Counted from the stretch's first letter, positions 8,295 through 17,638 are shown. The stretch is 64,000 nt of DNA from CAVXXD01 sp963765625 (GCA_963765625.1 CAVXXD010000018.1:183310-247309); one strand, 5' to 3'. Notes: generated from the letters alone by a model not told the origin. Translations and numbers: made by a program.

Positions 8295-10004
8295 ATGGAG
8301 CAGGTCGCATACCTCCCGCCTCTCCTGGAGATCCTGCTGGGACCCCAGGATCTCAGGTGGAGGCTTGAGGAAGCACTCCGCTACGTCGTGAACATCTACG
8401 GTTTCAGCCTCGGGCTGGTAGTGACCCTCAAGCCTGAACCGCGGCATTTCTTTTACCAGTCTCCGCGCCTTTATCCGGGGCTCGACCCCCGGAAGCTGGA
8501 TGAGCTGTTCGAAAGCATCAAGCGCTTCGGGGACCTCCACGACGTTATGAACAAAGCCGGCGGGGAGCGTTTCGACCTCGGCCTGGGAAAGATCCTGGAT
8601 CGTACGGACATGACCTTCAGGCTCTACCCCCTGGTGGTGGAGGAAGAGATCGCGGGCTTCCTCAACCTGGCGCGGGAATCCGGTTTGCCGGACCTGGGTG
8701 AGGAAGAGAAGTCGCTATTGAGCATCATGGTCAGGCAGATAGTGATGGAATTGACGCGCGAACTGGTCCTGGAAAGAGAGCAGGAACTGGCGCGAGAGAG
8801 CTCAATGCTCGTAGAGACCGGCAAATTGCTCACCTCCAACCTGGAGCTTGAAAACGTTTTCGGCCCCCTGGTGCGCATCTCCCTGGAGATCCTGGGGGTG
8901 TCGCGCTGCGTGGTCTTCGTCCTGGATGAGATGCGGGAAAAGCTGGAGCTGATTTTTGCCAACAATCCCGAGGATCCCGCCGTGGGGATCTTTTTCGAAA
9001 TCCAACCGGATATCGACAGCCTGGGAGAAGGGGGCCGCCTCGTTCACGATGAGGGCAAGACCATCCACGTCGCCAACGCCCTGGAAGACCCCCGCGTCAA
9101 TAACGACATCTCCAGGATGTTGGGCATAGTGTCCTTTCTCGGGGTGCCCATCATCTCAAAGGGCAAAACCATCGGGTCTATCCTCGTCGACGAGCCAGGT
9201 CAGCACCACTACTTCAGCGAGGAAGACATCCGCATCCTGGAAGGGATAGCCTCCTTCGCCGCCATCGCCATCGTCAATGCCCGCCTCTACCAGGAGAGCC
9301 GGGAGCAGCAGGAGCGCGTAGCCGACCTGATGCTCCGCCTGGCCCAGGCGAGGGAGGAGGAACGTTCCCGCATCAGCCGGGAGTTGCACGACTCCATAGC
9401 CCAGACCCTGCTGGAGATCATCTACAAGGCCGAGGGCATGCTCGGTGGAGAACCGGGCGAAAGCCTCGAGGGTGAGCTGCGGGGCATGCTCCAGAGCGGC
9501 CGCTCCTCCCTGACCGAACTGCGCCGCATCATCACCGACCTGCGCCCCGCTTCGGTGGAGGTGCTGGGTATAACCCAGGCCCTCCGCAACCTGCTGGAAC
9601 GATTCGCCGTCACCTATCACGTCGAGGTTGACATTGAGGCAGAACTGAAGCCAGGACGCCAACTCGCCAGCCAATACGACAGCCTCTACGACAATACCCT
9701 CTATCGCCTTGTGCAGGAGGCACTGAGCAATATAGCCCGTCATGCCGGGGCCAGCCGGGTGAAGTTCGTCCTTCGCCGGGAGGACAACAACGATGGCTAC
9801 CTGGAGATATCCGACGACGGCAGGGGCTTTGACCCTGCCTGCGCCGCCGAAGGGGAAGGGCTGGGACTGGTCTTCATGCGGGAAAGGGTGGAGATGATGG
9901 GAGGCAGCCTCAAAATAACGAGCCAGCCGGGTGAGGGGACGGTCATCTCTATACGGGTCCCCATGCCGGAGACGGATGGAGCAGAGGAGGCGGACCTTGG
10001 ATAA
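8295..10004 (+). CDS. GAF-domain sensor histidine kinase, HisKA_3/NarL type
   Basis: A 569-residue soluble kinase. The N-terminal 170 residues look like a degenerate GAF, a second GAF spans about 185-335, and the HisKA_3 helix carries the phospho-acceptor in SRELHDSIAQT (His near 365). The HATPase domain has an intact N-box VQEALSNIARHA (about 473), a DDGRGFD G1 box and GLGLVFMRERVEMMGG. There are no membrane segments, so it senses a cytosolic signal. It is the middle gene of a three-gene sensor operon. Kinases of this type normally signal to a LuxR-type regulator, but none is encoded in this window. Confidence 0.9.
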   Translation: MEQVAYLPPLLEILLGPQDLRWRLEEALRYVVNIYGFSLGLVVTLKPEPRHFFYQSPRLYPGLDPRKLDELFESIKRFGDLHDVMNKAGGERFDLGLGKILDRTDMTFRLYPLVVEEEIAGFLNLARESGLPDLGEEEKSLLSIMVRQIVMELTRELVLEREQELARESSMLVETGKLLTSNLELENVFGPLVRISLEILGVSRCVVFVLDEMREKLELIFANNPEDPAVGIFFEIQPDIDSLGEGGRLVHDEGKTIHVANALEDPRVNNDISRMLGIVSFLGVPIISKGKTIGSILVDEPGQHHYFSEEDIRILEGIASFAAIAIVNARLYQESREQQERVADLMLRLAQAREEERSRISRELHDSIAQTLLEIIYKAEGMLGGEPGESLEGELRGMLQSGRSSLTELRRIITDLRPASVEVLGITQALRNLLERFAVTYHVEVDIEAELKPGRQLASQYDSLYDNTLYRLVQEALSNIARHAGASRVKFVLRREDNNDGYLEISDDGRGFDPACAAEGEGLGLVFMRERVEMMGGSLKITSQPGEGTVISIRVPMPETDGAEEADLG

Positions 10005-11700
10005 CTTCCTGACGTCTTTTCTCGATGCCCTCCAGCTGGCCGAAAGCTTCGACGAAAAGATGGAAAAGGCGCTCGAGTCCCTGGTTGTCCGGAACGGCTT
10101 CGAGAGCGGGCATCTCTTCCTCTTTGAACCCATCGGGAAGAGGGTCTATCATTGCTTCACGCTGGAAACCGGATCCGGGCGGAAGCTACTGGAGGTCACC
10201 CCGGATAGCGGACTTTTCGAAGTGATAAGGAAGGCGTGCGCGGACATTCGGGAATCGGTGACCGTGGAAGAGTATGCCTGGGAAGATCTCTCGCCAGACC
10301 TGCGGCCTCTACACGGCAGCCTCGACGGGATCGAAGCCAACTCGGTCCTGCTGCCCCTGCGGAAAGGCGAAGAGCTCATCGGCGCCATCAAGCTGGTCGG
10401 CCAACCAGGCAGCCCTCCTCCGGACCGGGAACGGCGGGCTTTCCTCGACCTGGTAGGCAGGCAGATGGGCAAGGAGCTTGCGCGGGAGGCGGTGCTGCTC
10501 AGGGAAGAAGCCTTGGTCAGGGAGCGTCGGGTGCTCATGGAAATCGGGAAGGTAATCACCTCCGGGCTGAACCTGGAGGAAGCATTCACCCATATTCTTC
10601 ACATGTCCATGCAGCAGACGGACGTCAGGGGCTGCGGCGTACTCTTGATGGATGAGGAAGGAAAACTGGAAACGGTCTTCGGCAGTAAGACGGAATCCGC
10701 GCCCATCCTCTCCGCCCGGGCTTCCAAACTTGACCCCGGCTTCTTCGGCGGTGTGACTGAGATCATCCTGGAAAAAAGGGCCCCCGTCTACGTGGAAGAC
10801 GCGCGCTCGGACCCTCGCACCAACAACGAAACCGCGAAGATGCTGGACATGGTCTCCATCCTGGGAGTGCCCATGATTTTGCACGGCAAGGCTATTGGCT
10901 TCATCAGCCTGTACGAACTCGGACAGCGCCATTTCTTCAGCGAGGAGGACATCCGCATCATGGAGGGCATTGCCGCCTTCGCCGCCATTGCCATCGATAA
11001 CGCCCGCCTTTACCAGGAGAGCCGGGACCAGCGGGAGCGTCGGGCCGACCTGATGCTCCGCCTGGCCCAGACCCAGGAGGAGGAGCGTTCCCGCATCAGC
11101 CGGGAACTTCACGACTCCATGGCCCAGACCTTGCTGGAGATCGTCTACAGGGCCGAGAGCATACTGGGGCGGGACGACGTCGACGAACGCGTCGAAGCGG
11201 GGTTGCGGGGCATACTCTCAAGCTCCCGATCCTCCCTGACTGAGTTGCGCCGCATCATCACTGACCTGCGCCCATCCTCGGTGGAGGTGCTGGGTCTGCC
11301 CCAGGCTCTTCAGAATCTGCTGGAGCGTTTCGCCGTCACCTATCACATCAAAGTGGAAGCGGAGATCGACCTGGATCCCGGCCTGCGGCTGGGCAGCTTC
11401 TACGAGAATTCCCTCTACCGCATGGTACGGGAGATGTTGAGCTACATCGCCCGCGACGCCGGGGCCAGCCGGGTGGACTTCATCTTGCGTAAGGAAGAAA
11501 GCTCCCTCTACTTGTGGGTATCCGACGACGGCCCGGGCGTTGACCTTTCCTCTCCTGCTTCGGATGGCTTGAGGCAGGGCCTGGTCGTGATGCGGGAGAA
11601 AGCCGAGACGATGGGTGGCGCCCTCGAGATCTCGATCGAACCAGGGAAGGGCGGCACACTGTCACTGCGGGTGCCGCTGCCGGAGACGGAAGGCCGCTAA
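9997..11700 (+). CDS. GAF sensor kinase paralogue with a degraded ATP site
   Basis: About 567 residues, clearly a duplicate of the upstream kinase with the same two GAF-like domains and the H-box SRELHDSMAQT (His near 372). The ATP-binding part is damaged. The N-box reads VREMLSYIARDA, so the conserved Asn is Tyr and the His after it is Asp, and the glycine-rich G2 loop reads GLRQGLVVMREK. The G1 box DDGPGVD remains. Catalysis may be weak or lost. TTG 9997 sits 6 bases behind GAGGAGG and overlaps the previous gene by 8 bases; an ATG at 9976 is the alternative. Confidence 0.85.
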   Translation: MDNFLTSFLDALQLAESFDEKMEKALESLVVRNGFESGHLFLFEPIGKRVYHCFTLETGSGRKLLEVTPDSGLFEVIRKACADIRESVTVEEYAWEDLSPDLRPLHGSLDGIEANSVLLPLRKGEELIGAIKLVGQPGSPPPDRERRAFLDLVGRQMGKELAREAVLLREEALVRERRVLMEIGKVITSGLNLEEAFTHILHMSMQQTDVRGCGVLLMDEEGKLETVFGSKTESAPILSARASKLDPGFFGGVTEIILEKRAPVYVEDARSDPRTNNETAKMLDMVSILGVPMILHGKAIGFISLYELGQRHFFSEEDIRIMEGIAAFAAIAIDNARLYQESRDQRERRADLMLRLAQTQEEERSRISRELHDSMAQTLLEIVYRAESILGRDDVDERVEAGLRGILSSSRSSLTELRRIITDLRPSSVEVLGLPQALQNLLERFAVTYHIKVEAEIDLDPGLRLGSFYENSLYRMVREMLSYIARDAGASRVDFILRKEESSLYLWVSDDGPGVDLSSPASDGLRQGLVVMREKAETMGGALEISIEPGKGGTLSLRVPLPETEGR

Positions 11701-11724
11701 AACGATCTTTTCCTGAAAAGCAAA

Positions 11725-11748
11725 GAGGGAGCGCCGGAGCGCTCCCTC
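11725..11748 (-). terminator. Terminator between convergent genes, probably bidirectional
   Basis: A perfect 10-bp stem GAGGGAGCGC / GCGCTCCCTC with tetraloop CGGA. On the minus strand it is followed by TTTGCTTTTC, which suits the flavoprotein gene ending at 11769. On the plus strand the tail is AATTGCGTTTTCC, weaker but usable by the kinase operon. Confidence 0.75.
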
Positions 11749-11768
11749 AATTGCGTTTTCCAGAAAGT

Positions 11769-13268
11769 CTACTCGGCTACTGCGCCTTTCTTGTGGAGTT
11801 TCTTCCGGGCGATGGTGACCAGCACGATGGCGGGGATGGCGATGGGGGCGAACTTCATGGCCATCTTGATGAAGGGGGTGAGTCCCTGGTCGGAGTTGAA
11901 CTCCTCGTTCAGGGTGATGGTCTTGCCCAGCTTGTCGGCCGCGATGAGCTCGGCCGTCTTGTTGGAGGTCCAGATGGCCGCTTCCATGCCGCCCGAGCTG
12001 ACGTGGGTCTTGGTGTAGTCGCCGGTGACATAGAGGTTCTCGTAGGGGCTGCGCTGGAAGGGGCGGTGCTTCTCCATCCCGGCAAAGGCGCGGTAGACGC
12101 CCTGACGCTCCCGCACGACTTTCCACTTCTTGACCTCGGCTTCGCGGGCGACGGGGAAGAGGCGCTTGATGTCGTTGATGACGTCGTCGAAAATGACCTC
12201 GTCCGGCAGGCCGTTCAGGTGGTCGGCGGGGGAGAGTACCATCTCGAACATGGTGCCGCCCTTGAAGATGTGGGGAAGGACGTTGGAGAGGTCGGCGTAG
12301 GTGTTGAAGATGCAGTCGTTGGAGAAGAAGGTCACGTCCACGTCGGTGAGCTTGCGGTCGAACCAGACCTGGATGGACATGGAGGGGGCCTGGGTGAAGT
12401 ACTGCAGGTCCTTGAAGTAGTCGAAGTAGTAGGATTCGTCCGGGAGCACGGTACGCAGGGAGTAGGGGCTCATGCTGGAGACGTAGAGATCCGCGGTGCG
12501 CTCCTCGGTGCCGTTGACGGTCACGCTCTTGATCTTGCCGCCCTCGACATTGATGGCGGTGACGGCCTGGTTGAGCTCGACCTTGCCGCCCTTCTTGGCG
12601 ATGTAGTCGAGGCAGTTGCCCACCCAGATCTCGCCCAGGCCGCCATTGGCGAACCCGACGCGGGAGGTCTCGTAGGAGGCGCCGACCTTCTTGAACCAGT
12701 TGATCATGACCTTGGCCGAAATCTGGTTCGAGGGGGTGAAGGTAAGGCCGTTGATGCCCGGCTCCATCGGCTTGAGGCAGTCCAGGGGGCCGCGGCGGGA
12801 GGCGTACTGGGCCAGGGTCTGCTCGTCCAGCTTGTCCACTTTCTCCTTGGGCAGCAGAACGGCGGGACCCATGATGCTGGCGGTGAAGAGCTGCTTCCAC
12901 TTGGGGAGGCCCTTGTAGGCCTTGATCAGGCCGAAGAATGCGGCGGCGGCGTGGAGCGGGGCGGGAAGCTTGGCGAACTTGAGTACGGCCTGCTCGCCGT
13001 TGTCCTGGGCATAGTAGAACTCGGTGCTTTTCCAGGCGATGTTCTCGTAGATCCCCATCTTCTTGAAGAAGTTGATGAGGTTCACGTAGTAGGGGAAGAA
13101 TACGTGCAGGGCGTTGTCGATCATGTCCCCGTCTTCATCCAGCCAGGAGCTGGCGCGGCCTCCGAACATGTCGTCAGCTTCGATGAGCTCGACTTCCATT
13201 CCCAGGTCGAGCAGGTTGATGGCGGTAGCCAGTCCGGCCATTCCTCCTCCCATAACCAGTACTTTCAT
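11769..13268 (-). CDS. FAD-dependent phytoene-desaturase-like oxidoreductase
   Basis: A 499-residue flavoprotein of the amine-oxidase / carotenoid-desaturase superfamily. The N-terminus has the dinucleotide-binding fold VMGGGMAGLATAINL, followed by ELIEADDMFGGRASSW, the FAD contact region typical of desaturases and hydroxysqualene oxidoreductases. The C-terminus has GGMEAAIWTSNKTAEL, a second FAD contact, and then a single hydrophobic segment (FAPIAIPAIVLVTIA) that may anchor it to the membrane. A role on an isoprenoid lipid is inferred, but no other carotenoid or hopanoid genes are nearby. It is translationally coupled to the TetR gene (4-base overlap), so the regulator probably controls both. 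Confidence 0.85.
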   Translation of the reverse strand: MKVLVMGGGMAGLATAINLLDLGMEVELIEADDMFGGRASSWLDEDGDMIDNALHVFFPYYVNLINFFKKMGIYENIAWKSTEFYYAQDNGEQAVLKFAKLPAPLHAAAAFFGLIKAYKGLPKWKQLFTASIMGPAVLLPKEKVDKLDEQTLAQYASRRGPLDCLKPMEPGINGLTFTPSNQISAKVMINWFKKVGASYETSRVGFANGGLGEIWVGNCLDYIAKKGGKVELNQAVTAINVEGGKIKSVTVNGTEERTADLYVSSMSPYSLRTVLPDESYYFDYFKDLQYFTQAPSMSIQVWFDRKLTDVDVTFFSNDCIFNTYADLSNVLPHIFKGGTMFEMVLSPADHLNGLPDEVIFDDVINDIKRLFPVAREAEVKKWKVVRERQGVYRAFAGMEKHRPFQRSPYENLYVTGDYTKTHVSSGGMEAAIWTSNKTAELIAADKLGKTITLNEEFNSDQGLTPFIKMAMKFAPIAIPAIVLVTIARKKLHKKGAVAE

Positions 13269-13894
13269 TCCGACACGCTCCTTTCTTTCTTTCTGGTCGA
13301 AATATCTACGAGCAATGCGTCTACGGCCGAGAGGGCCTTGTCCTCGGTGAGGACGTTGTTCAAACCCAGCATGGCCGCGTAGTTGAGGGTCAATCCCAGC
13401 GACATTATCTTCCAGGCGGTAAGTTCGACATCGACATCCGGCTTCACGTCCCCGTCCTTGATCCCTTCGCTCAACATCATCTCCACGATCTTCATGGAGC
13501 CGAGGAACATGTTCTGGAGCGACTGTTTGAGGTTGCTGTCCCGCGTGCCGCTGAAAACCTCGAAGAGGACCGCCGCCTCCTCGGAGTGAGACATCACGAA
13601 TTCGTAAAGGGCGGCGCTCATCATGTGGATCTTTTCGGTCATGTCCTCCACGCTGAGGGCGGCCGTGTACATCTTCTCGATGAGGACGCCGCTCACGGCG
13701 TCCAGGGCCGCGAGGATGATCTCTTCCTTGTTCAGGAAGTGGCGGTAGAGGGCGGGCTCCGAAATACCCACTTCCTTGGCGATGCGGGAGGTGGTCGTGC
13801 CTGTAAGGCCGTAACGAGACAGGAGGACAACGGTGGTGTTCACTATCTGCTCCCTGCGGCCTATGCCTTGAACCCGTTCCTTGTTGGCGGCCAA
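13265..13894 (-). CDS. TetR/AcrR-family transcriptional regulator
   Basis: A 209-residue one-component repressor. The N-terminal helix-turn-helix is visible at residues about 12-60 (IVNTTVVLLSRYGLTGTTTSRIAKEVGISEPALYRHF). The rest is the all-helical ligand-binding and dimerisation domain. The start is TTG, with AGAAAGG 7 bases upstream. The gene precedes and overlaps the flavoprotein gene. A perfect inverted repeat lies 17 bases upstream of the start, so autoregulation of the two-gene operon is very likely. The ligand is unknown; a lipid or isoprenoid is plausible from the neighbour. Confidence 0.92.
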   Translation of the reverse strand: MAANKERVQGIGRREQIVNTTVVLLSRYGLTGTTTSRIAKEVGISEPALYRHFLNKEEIILAALDAVSGVLIEKMYTAALSVEDMTEKIHMMSAALYEFVMSHSEEAAVLFEVFSGTRDSNLKQSLQNMFLGSMKIVEMMLSEGIKDGDVKPDVDVELTAWKIMSLGLTLNYAAMLGLNNVLTEDKALSAVDALLVDISTRKKERSVSE

Positions 13895-13911
13895 CTTGAT
13901 GCCTTTCTCCG

Positions 13912-13933
13912 CGTTAGTTACTACTAACTAACG
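13912..13933. promoter_or_regulatory. Inverted-repeat operator of the TetR regulator
   Basis: The arms CGTTAGTTA and TAACTAACG match perfectly over 9 bases around a 4-base centre (CTAC), starting 17 bases upstream of the TTG start of the TetR gene. Size, symmetry and position are those of a TetR-family operator. Confidence 0.75.
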
Positions 13934-14181
13934 ATTCTATACCGAGGTGCGCGGATGTCAAGACTCCAGAATGAAAATATTATTTTACACAATGAATAAT
14001 ATGCGGGCCGCGCATTCGATACCATGTATTGTTATCCCGGGGAAAGGGAAACAATCGAGAGCGGCATGCCGTCTCATACCCCGAGGGGAGACACATTGTC
14101 TCGCTTCCTCAAGCGGAATGGAAGGAGAGACGAAAAGAGAAGTTGAAGAATAAGAACGGCCCGCGAAAGGAAGGTATGGGT

Positions 14182-16560
14182 ATGCGCAACGGCAAATGGA
14201 AAATGGCGGCGTGGCTGGCGGCGGCGGCGCTGCTGGTCGCCTTCTTCCCGGCGGCCGCCCCCCGCGCCCAGGTCTTCTCCGACACCGGCAGCGAACCGGC
14301 GGCCATCCAGGAAGCCATCGATTACGTCACCAACATGGGGTGGATGGAAGGCTACGAGGACGGCACCTTCCACCCCCTGGACTACGTCACCCGGGCCGAC
14401 GCGGCGCGCGGGCTGGTCAACGCCTTCGGGCACGGCTCGGAAACGCCGCCGCCGGATATCGTTTTCACGGACCTGCCCACCACCGACCCCCGCTACAAAT
14501 GGGCCGGCCTGGCCGTGCAGTACGGGCTTATGGACACTTCTTCCGAGGGGCTGTTCAAGCCGGACGACATCATCAACTACGAACGGGTGGCCATCGGGGT
14601 CACCCACGCGCTGGGCCTGGACGAAGTAGCGGCCAACATCATGAACATCGTCCCCGGCACTCCCTATTACGGCGGCGCGATGGTGGTCTTCCACGACCTC
14701 CATCTAAAGTACTACGACCGGAATTACCCTTTCTCGGTCAAGATCTGGCCAAGCGACGGTTATCCGCGCGGCAACATGGCCTACACCCTGTGGATGCTCA
14801 CGGACCTGGCCTCCTGGCGCAAGGAATACCTCAAGAGCACTTTCACGGTGGAGCGCTGCCAGCCTCCCACCGCCACCGACCTGCAGCAGACCGCACTCGA
14901 CTACGGCTTCCAGAGACTGGGGCAGGCCTACCTCTACGGCGGCGAGACGGAAGCCGAAGGGGGGTTCGACTGCTCCGGCTTCGTCTACAACACCCTCTCC
15001 ATCCGCATGGGATATCCCATGATGCGCGTGGCCGACGACCAGGCCCGGGACGAGCGATATCTCTACGTCAACCGTGAGAGCCTCAAGCCCGGCGACACCA
15101 TCTTCTGGTATGACGAGGAAGGTGGAGGCACCACCGGGCACATCGGGCATGCCGGCATGTACGTAGGCCGGGGCCTCTTCATCCACTCGACCGGCTCCAA
15201 CGCCGCGGTCAGCCTGGACTGCCTGGACACCAACTCCTACTGGGGCTCCCACTTCGCCTGGGGCCGGCGGGTACTGGGTGGGCCGTACCCCAATCGTTTC
15301 GACGAATACCTGCTTCTATCCAACCCCGGCGACACAGACGCCGCCGTTCACGTGGAGTTTCTGCGCCCCTCGGAGGCTCCGCTGGGCCTGGACCTCTACG
15401 TCGCCCCCCATGCCCGGACTACCTTGAGCGTCGACGCTATCCTGGCTTACGACGAGGTATCCATGAGGGTCACCTCGGACGAGCCCATCGTGGCGGAGCG
15501 CGCCATGTATTTCAACTACGGTGGGAAAATGCCCGGCGGCGACGCCTCCATCGGGTTGGCCGCGACGTCACCGAGCTGGTTCCTGGCGGAGGGTTACACC
15601 GGCGCCGGCTTCGACACCTGGCTGCTGCTGGCCAACCCGTCCGAAGAGACCGCCCAGGTGAAAGTGACCTACTTGCGCGAGTCGTCGGGCCCGCTGGAAC
15701 AGTACTATGACCTGCCACCGCAAAGCCGCACCTCCATCAACGTCAACGTCGTTCCCGACCTGGGCCAGACGGGGGTGTCGGTGCAGGTGGAATCGGCCAA
15801 CGGCGTCGGCGTGGTGGCGGAGCGCGCCATGTACTTCGACAACACCGGCCTGAAGGGAGGCAGCCAGGGCGTGGGCATCACCGCCCCCGGGACCTCGTGG
15901 TTCCTGGCGGAGGGTTACACCGGCGCCGGCTTCGACACCTGGCTGTTGCTGGCCAACCCGTCCGATGCCGCGGCCCTGGTCGACGTGGACTTTCTGCTGG
16001 AGGGCGAAGACGCCGTGACCCGGCAGGTGGAAGTCCCGGCCCACACCCGCTACACCATCAACGTCGACGGCGAGGTGCCGGCAGGCAATGTCTCGGCCCA
16101 GGTGACCTCCACCAACGGCGTCCCCATCGTGGCGGAGCGCGCCATGTACTTCGATTACCGCGGCAAGAAGGGCGGGCATGCCTCCGCCGGCTCGGAGTCC
16201 GCTTCGCATGCATGGGATTTCGCCGAGGGTTACACCGCCGGCGACTTCGACACCTGGCTGTTGCTGGCCAACCCGGGCACGGAGCAAGCCCAGGTCCATT
16301 GCAGCTTCATGCTGGAGGGGGGAGGTACGGTAGAGCGTGACTACCGGGTGCCCGCCCGGAGCCGGTTTACCGTGGAGGTGGACGAGATAGAGGGGATGGA
16401 GGCGGCCGCTTTCTCCACCCACGTCACCTCCGACCAGCCCATCGCGGCGGAGCGCGCCATGTATTTCATCTACAGGGGATGGGACGGAGGGAGCGATTCC
16501 CGCGGCGTCACCGGCCCCATGCGGGAATGGAACTTCGCCGAAGGGTATACCGGGGGGTAG
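14182..16560 (+). CDS. Secreted SLH / NlpC-P60 wall hydrolase with AERAMYF repeats
   Basis: About 792 residues. A signal peptide (MRNGKWKMAAWLAAAALLVAFF) is followed by SLH-like segments at about 30-150 (VFSDTGSEP, GYEDGTFHPLDYVTRADAAR) that could hold it to the cell wall. An NlpC/P60 peptidase domain spans about 235-370, with catalytic Cys in GGFDCSGFVY and His in TGHIGHAGMYVG, so it should cut wall peptides. Four modules of about 105 residues follow, each with FDTWLLLANP (FDEYLLLSNP in the first) and VAERAMYF. The protein stops 13 residues into a fifth module (WNFAEGYTGG), so the end may be truncated. The frame is open from 14029, but ATG 14182 follows GGAAGG by 7 bases and begins the signal peptide. 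Confidence 0.88.
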   Translation: MRNGKWKMAAWLAAAALLVAFFPAAAPRAQVFSDTGSEPAAIQEAIDYVTNMGWMEGYEDGTFHPLDYVTRADAARGLVNAFGHGSETPPPDIVFTDLPTTDPRYKWAGLAVQYGLMDTSSEGLFKPDDIINYERVAIGVTHALGLDEVAANIMNIVPGTPYYGGAMVVFHDLHLKYYDRNYPFSVKIWPSDGYPRGNMAYTLWMLTDLASWRKEYLKSTFTVERCQPPTATDLQQTALDYGFQRLGQAYLYGGETEAEGGFDCSGFVYNTLSIRMGYPMMRVADDQARDERYLYVNRESLKPGDTIFWYDEEGGGTTGHIGHAGMYVGRGLFIHSTGSNAAVSLDCLDTNSYWGSHFAWGRRVLGGPYPNRFDEYLLLSNPGDTDAAVHVEFLRPSEAPLGLDLYVAPHARTTLSVDAILAYDEVSMRVTSDEPIVAERAMYFNYGGKMPGGDASIGLAATSPSWFLAEGYTGAGFDTWLLLANPSEETAQVKVTYLRESSGPLEQYYDLPPQSRTSINVNVVPDLGQTGVSVQVESANGVGVVAERAMYFDNTGLKGGSQGVGITAPGTSWFLAEGYTGAGFDTWLLLANPSDAAALVDVDFLLEGEDAVTRQVEVPAHTRYTINVDGEVPAGNVSAQVTSTNGVPIVAERAMYFDYRGKKGGHASAGSESASHAWDFAEGYTAGDFDTWLLLANPGTEQAQVHCSFMLEGGGTVERDYRVPARSRFTVEVDEIEGMEAAAFSTHVTSDQPIAAERAMYFIYRGWDGGSDSRGVTGPMREWNFAEGYTGG
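15574..16560 (+). repeat. Tandem coding repeats of the AERAMYF module
   Basis: Near-identical DNA blocks recur at about 315-base intervals. The block for WFLAEGYTGAGFDTWLL at about 15580 returns almost unchanged at about 15898, and in diverged form at about 16216 and 16528 (truncated). The sequence for VVAERAMYF recurs in step. Such repeats favour recombination and copy-number change, and they are prone to mis-assembly. Confidence 0.75.
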
Positions 16561-16637
16561 CGTCCCGTTTGAATCCCTGCCGAAGGGGATATCATGTATA
16601 ATACCAGCAAATCCCGCATGGGGCTTCTAGACGGTAT

Positions 16638-17555
16638 ATGGTGGCGAACATGGACGACTTTCTGCGGAGGGCACTTCTGATCGAAGGCGACACTGCTGTG
16701 GCAGGCTCCATACGGGGCATGCTCGAGGAAGCAGGCGATATCGGCTTCGGGCTGCAATGCGCCGGCACCCTGGCCGAAGGGTTGAAGCGCCTGGAGAAGG
16801 GTGGCTTCGACCTGGTATTGATGGAGCTGACGCTGCCGGATTCTTCCGGCAACAATGCCTTTCTGGCGGTCTCCTCCCTCCATCCCGACATTCCCGTGGT
16901 CATACTCGCCGGCGCCGGGGACGCCACGATGGCCCTGGAGGCGGTCCGCAAAGGAGCCCAGTATCACTTGATCAAGGATGGCCTCACCGGCGAACTGCTG
17001 GTCCAGACGGCGCGTTACGCCGTGGAGCGCAACCACGTCATGGCCGAACTGCGCGAGCTGACCCTCACCGACGACCTCACCGGGCTCTACAACCGCCGTG
17101 GCCTTACGACCCTGGCCTATCAGCAGATGAGGGTGGCGAAGCGCAATGGTAGCCGCACGCTTCTCTTCTATGTCGACCTGGACGGTCTGAAGGAGATCAA
17201 TGATCGGTACGGCCATGCCGAGGGGGATATCGCCCTCATCGAGACGGCCAGGATTCTCAGATCGGTCTTCCGGGACTCGGACATCATCGCCCGGGTCGGG
17301 GGCGACGAGTTCGTGGCGCTGCTCCTGGACAGCACGGAAAAGGATTCCGAGGTCCTCCGCAAGCGTCTGGCCCTGCACCTGAGTGAGCGTAATCGTATGA
17401 CCCGTACTCCTGTCAGGCTCGCGGTAAGCGCCGGATACGCGGAATGCGGGCCTGACGACCTCCTCTGCACCCTCGATGATATGCTCAAACGGGCTGATGA
17501 TCTTATGTACGAAGAGAAGCGGGCAAAGAAAGACCTCTTTCTTTTCAGGGTGTGA
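16638..17555 (+). CDS. Diguanylate cyclase with an atypical receiver domain
   Basis: A 305-residue protein that should make cyclic di-GMP from GTP. Residues about 10-125 are a receiver-like domain, but the phospho-acceptor position reads VLMELTLPDS, with Glu63 where Asp is expected, and the acidic pair is reduced to IEGDT. Phosphorylation as usual is unlikely, and Glu could mimic the phosphorylated state. Residues about 135-305 are a GGDEF domain with an intact ARVGGDEF active site (221-225) and an RDSD inhibitory site five residues before it, so product feedback is expected. TATAAT at 16597-16602 may be the promoter. ATG 16650 is an alternative start. Confidence 0.9.
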   Translation: MVANMDDFLRRALLIEGDTAVAGSIRGMLEEAGDIGFGLQCAGTLAEGLKRLEKGGFDLVLMELTLPDSSGNNAFLAVSSLHPDIPVVILAGAGDATMALEAVRKGAQYHLIKDGLTGELLVQTARYAVERNHVMAELRELTLTDDLTGLYNRRGLTTLAYQQMRVAKRNGSRTLLFYVDLDGLKEINDRYGHAEGDIALIETARILRSVFRDSDIIARVGGDEFVALLLDSTEKDSEVLRKRLALHLSERNRMTRTPVRLAVSAGYAECGPDDLLCTLDDMLKRADDLMYEEKRAKKDLFLFRV

Positions 17556-17638
17556 CCACCGGCTTGCCGCAACCCAGTTTTTCTTCCCATGGTTATGGGT
17601 ATGATAGAAAGCAATATCGGATTCGACGAGAGACGGAG

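Noticed and set aside
13934..14181. Possible c-di-AMP (ydaO) riboswitch in the 250-base leader of the SLH-NlpC/P60 gene
   Set aside because: The gene type fits and small hairpins exist (GAGACA/TGTCTC, CGGC/GCCG), but I could not find the conserved core sequences of that riboswitch, so I make no call.
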